Below the pieces are notes generated by a model that saw only the letters and a program-made list of their open reading frames with translations, made no database searches and had not been told where the DNA came from. Source: Marinicella sediminis (lineage in GTDB: Bacteria > Pseudomonadota > Gammaproteobacteria > Xanthomonadales > Marinicellaceae). From it: 64,000 bases of DNA. Positions 63,644 through 64,000 of the stretch are shown here, piece after piece (within the stretch, counting starts at the first letter, position 1; every line of letters starts with the position of its first letter). The stretch spans positions 62,001 through 126,000 of the forward strand of contig NZ_MVBD01000008.1 of NCBI RefSeq assembly GCF_002000055.1, read 5' to 3'. Made by a program: the position numbers and the translations under genes.

Positions 63644-64000
63644 GGTTGGATTACGTGGTTTGCAGAACAAGGCGCGCATGGTACACCATCCGCAGGCAAA
63701 GTCAATTGATTAAAGGCGTAATGTGGCATAAGCACACCAGCTTGCGATCAACCAATTTCTGCCAGCTTAGGTGCGTATCAGGGCGCTATGTGCCTCGGTG
63801 TTATTCAGGCCGTGTGGTGCCCACAGCCCGGATTTTCAATGGCAGATGATGATCCGGGAGATCACCAGGATTCTGGATGTGTAAAGCGAATTGAATGCCA
63901 CCAAATACCAGTTGTTGCGTAAAGCAGGTATAACCATTTCATGCTCACAAGGGGTGCTCATTTGAAAAAATAATCCAGTGACTTCATTGACCTTTGCTCC
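63644..64000. other. right-end 357-bp region, no gene seen
   Basis: No convincing gene. The last 21 bases (63980-64000) match the left part of the hairpin repeat at 18 of 21 positions, suggesting that another copy begins here and runs out of the window. Confidence 0.45.

Noticed and set aside
63646-63849. 67-codon plus-strand open frame at the right end
   Set aside because: It overlaps the SulP start region, lacks a ribosome site and has composition unlike the neighbouring genes.

Overview
The window looks like chromosomal DNA of a marine-type gammaproteobacterium. Its base composition is balanced, and it carries many large secreted beta-repeat proteins, a DUF11-type giant with an IPTL-CTERM-like tail, plant-type leucine-rich repeats and TPR-sulfotransferases. 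This style fits lineages such as Marinicella, but that name is an inference from gene style, not from a marker gene. I saw no tRNA, rRNA, CRISPR array, transposase, integrase or phage gene.

Layout. 1-8.5 kb: small secreted proteins (SOUL family, DUF6265-like, a TonB-C protein), a DsbD-like membrane reductase with a redoxin in one operon, a His-rich periplasmic protein, a broken gene with a slippery heptamer, and a TIGR04219-like outer-membrane barrel. 8.5-24.3 kb: an expanded copy of a hairpin repeat, a DUF6445-like oxygenase, a DUF885/PDZ-hydrolase operon, a TPR-sulfotransferase, pyrC, an AraC-type regulator, a lipoprotein pair, a sulfatase gene with an internal amber codon that sits between two nearly identical 148-bp direct repeats, and an acyltransferase. 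24.5-41 kb: a BLUF photoreceptor and a run of large exported proteins (LRR, DUF11 repeats, two parallel beta-helix proteins, an M28 peptidase, a 1025-aa protein), with RraA-like and TspO genes between them. 41-50 kb: a heme-rich patch (octaheme cytochrome, HzsA-like CxxCH protein, diheme cytochrome/DUF3365) around a TonB-dependent receptor with an OprC-like CxxxM motif, followed by tpm. 50-64 kb: a beta-propeller diguanylate cyclase, GST/YwbE, YciI, a DUF4397 repeat protein, DUF2189, an ATP-grasp enzyme, a MEST-like hydrolase, a multidomain subtilase and a SulP transporter.

Common themes. Most genes encode exported proteins. Two C-terminal signatures recur. One is a module of about 120 residues with a G-x-W-[YF]-[ND] then GHG/GQG core, present in four copies in three proteins. 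The other is a short acidic/aromatic tail of the type D-x-IF-x-D-x-FE, seen on four other secreted proteins. Together with the IPTL-CTERM tail they suggest several routes for anchoring or sorting surface proteins. The most unusual items are the amber-interrupted sulfatase between direct repeats, the dispersed hairpin repeat family, the A AAA AAC frameshift locus, the shared C-terminal modules, and the heme/copper-type patch.
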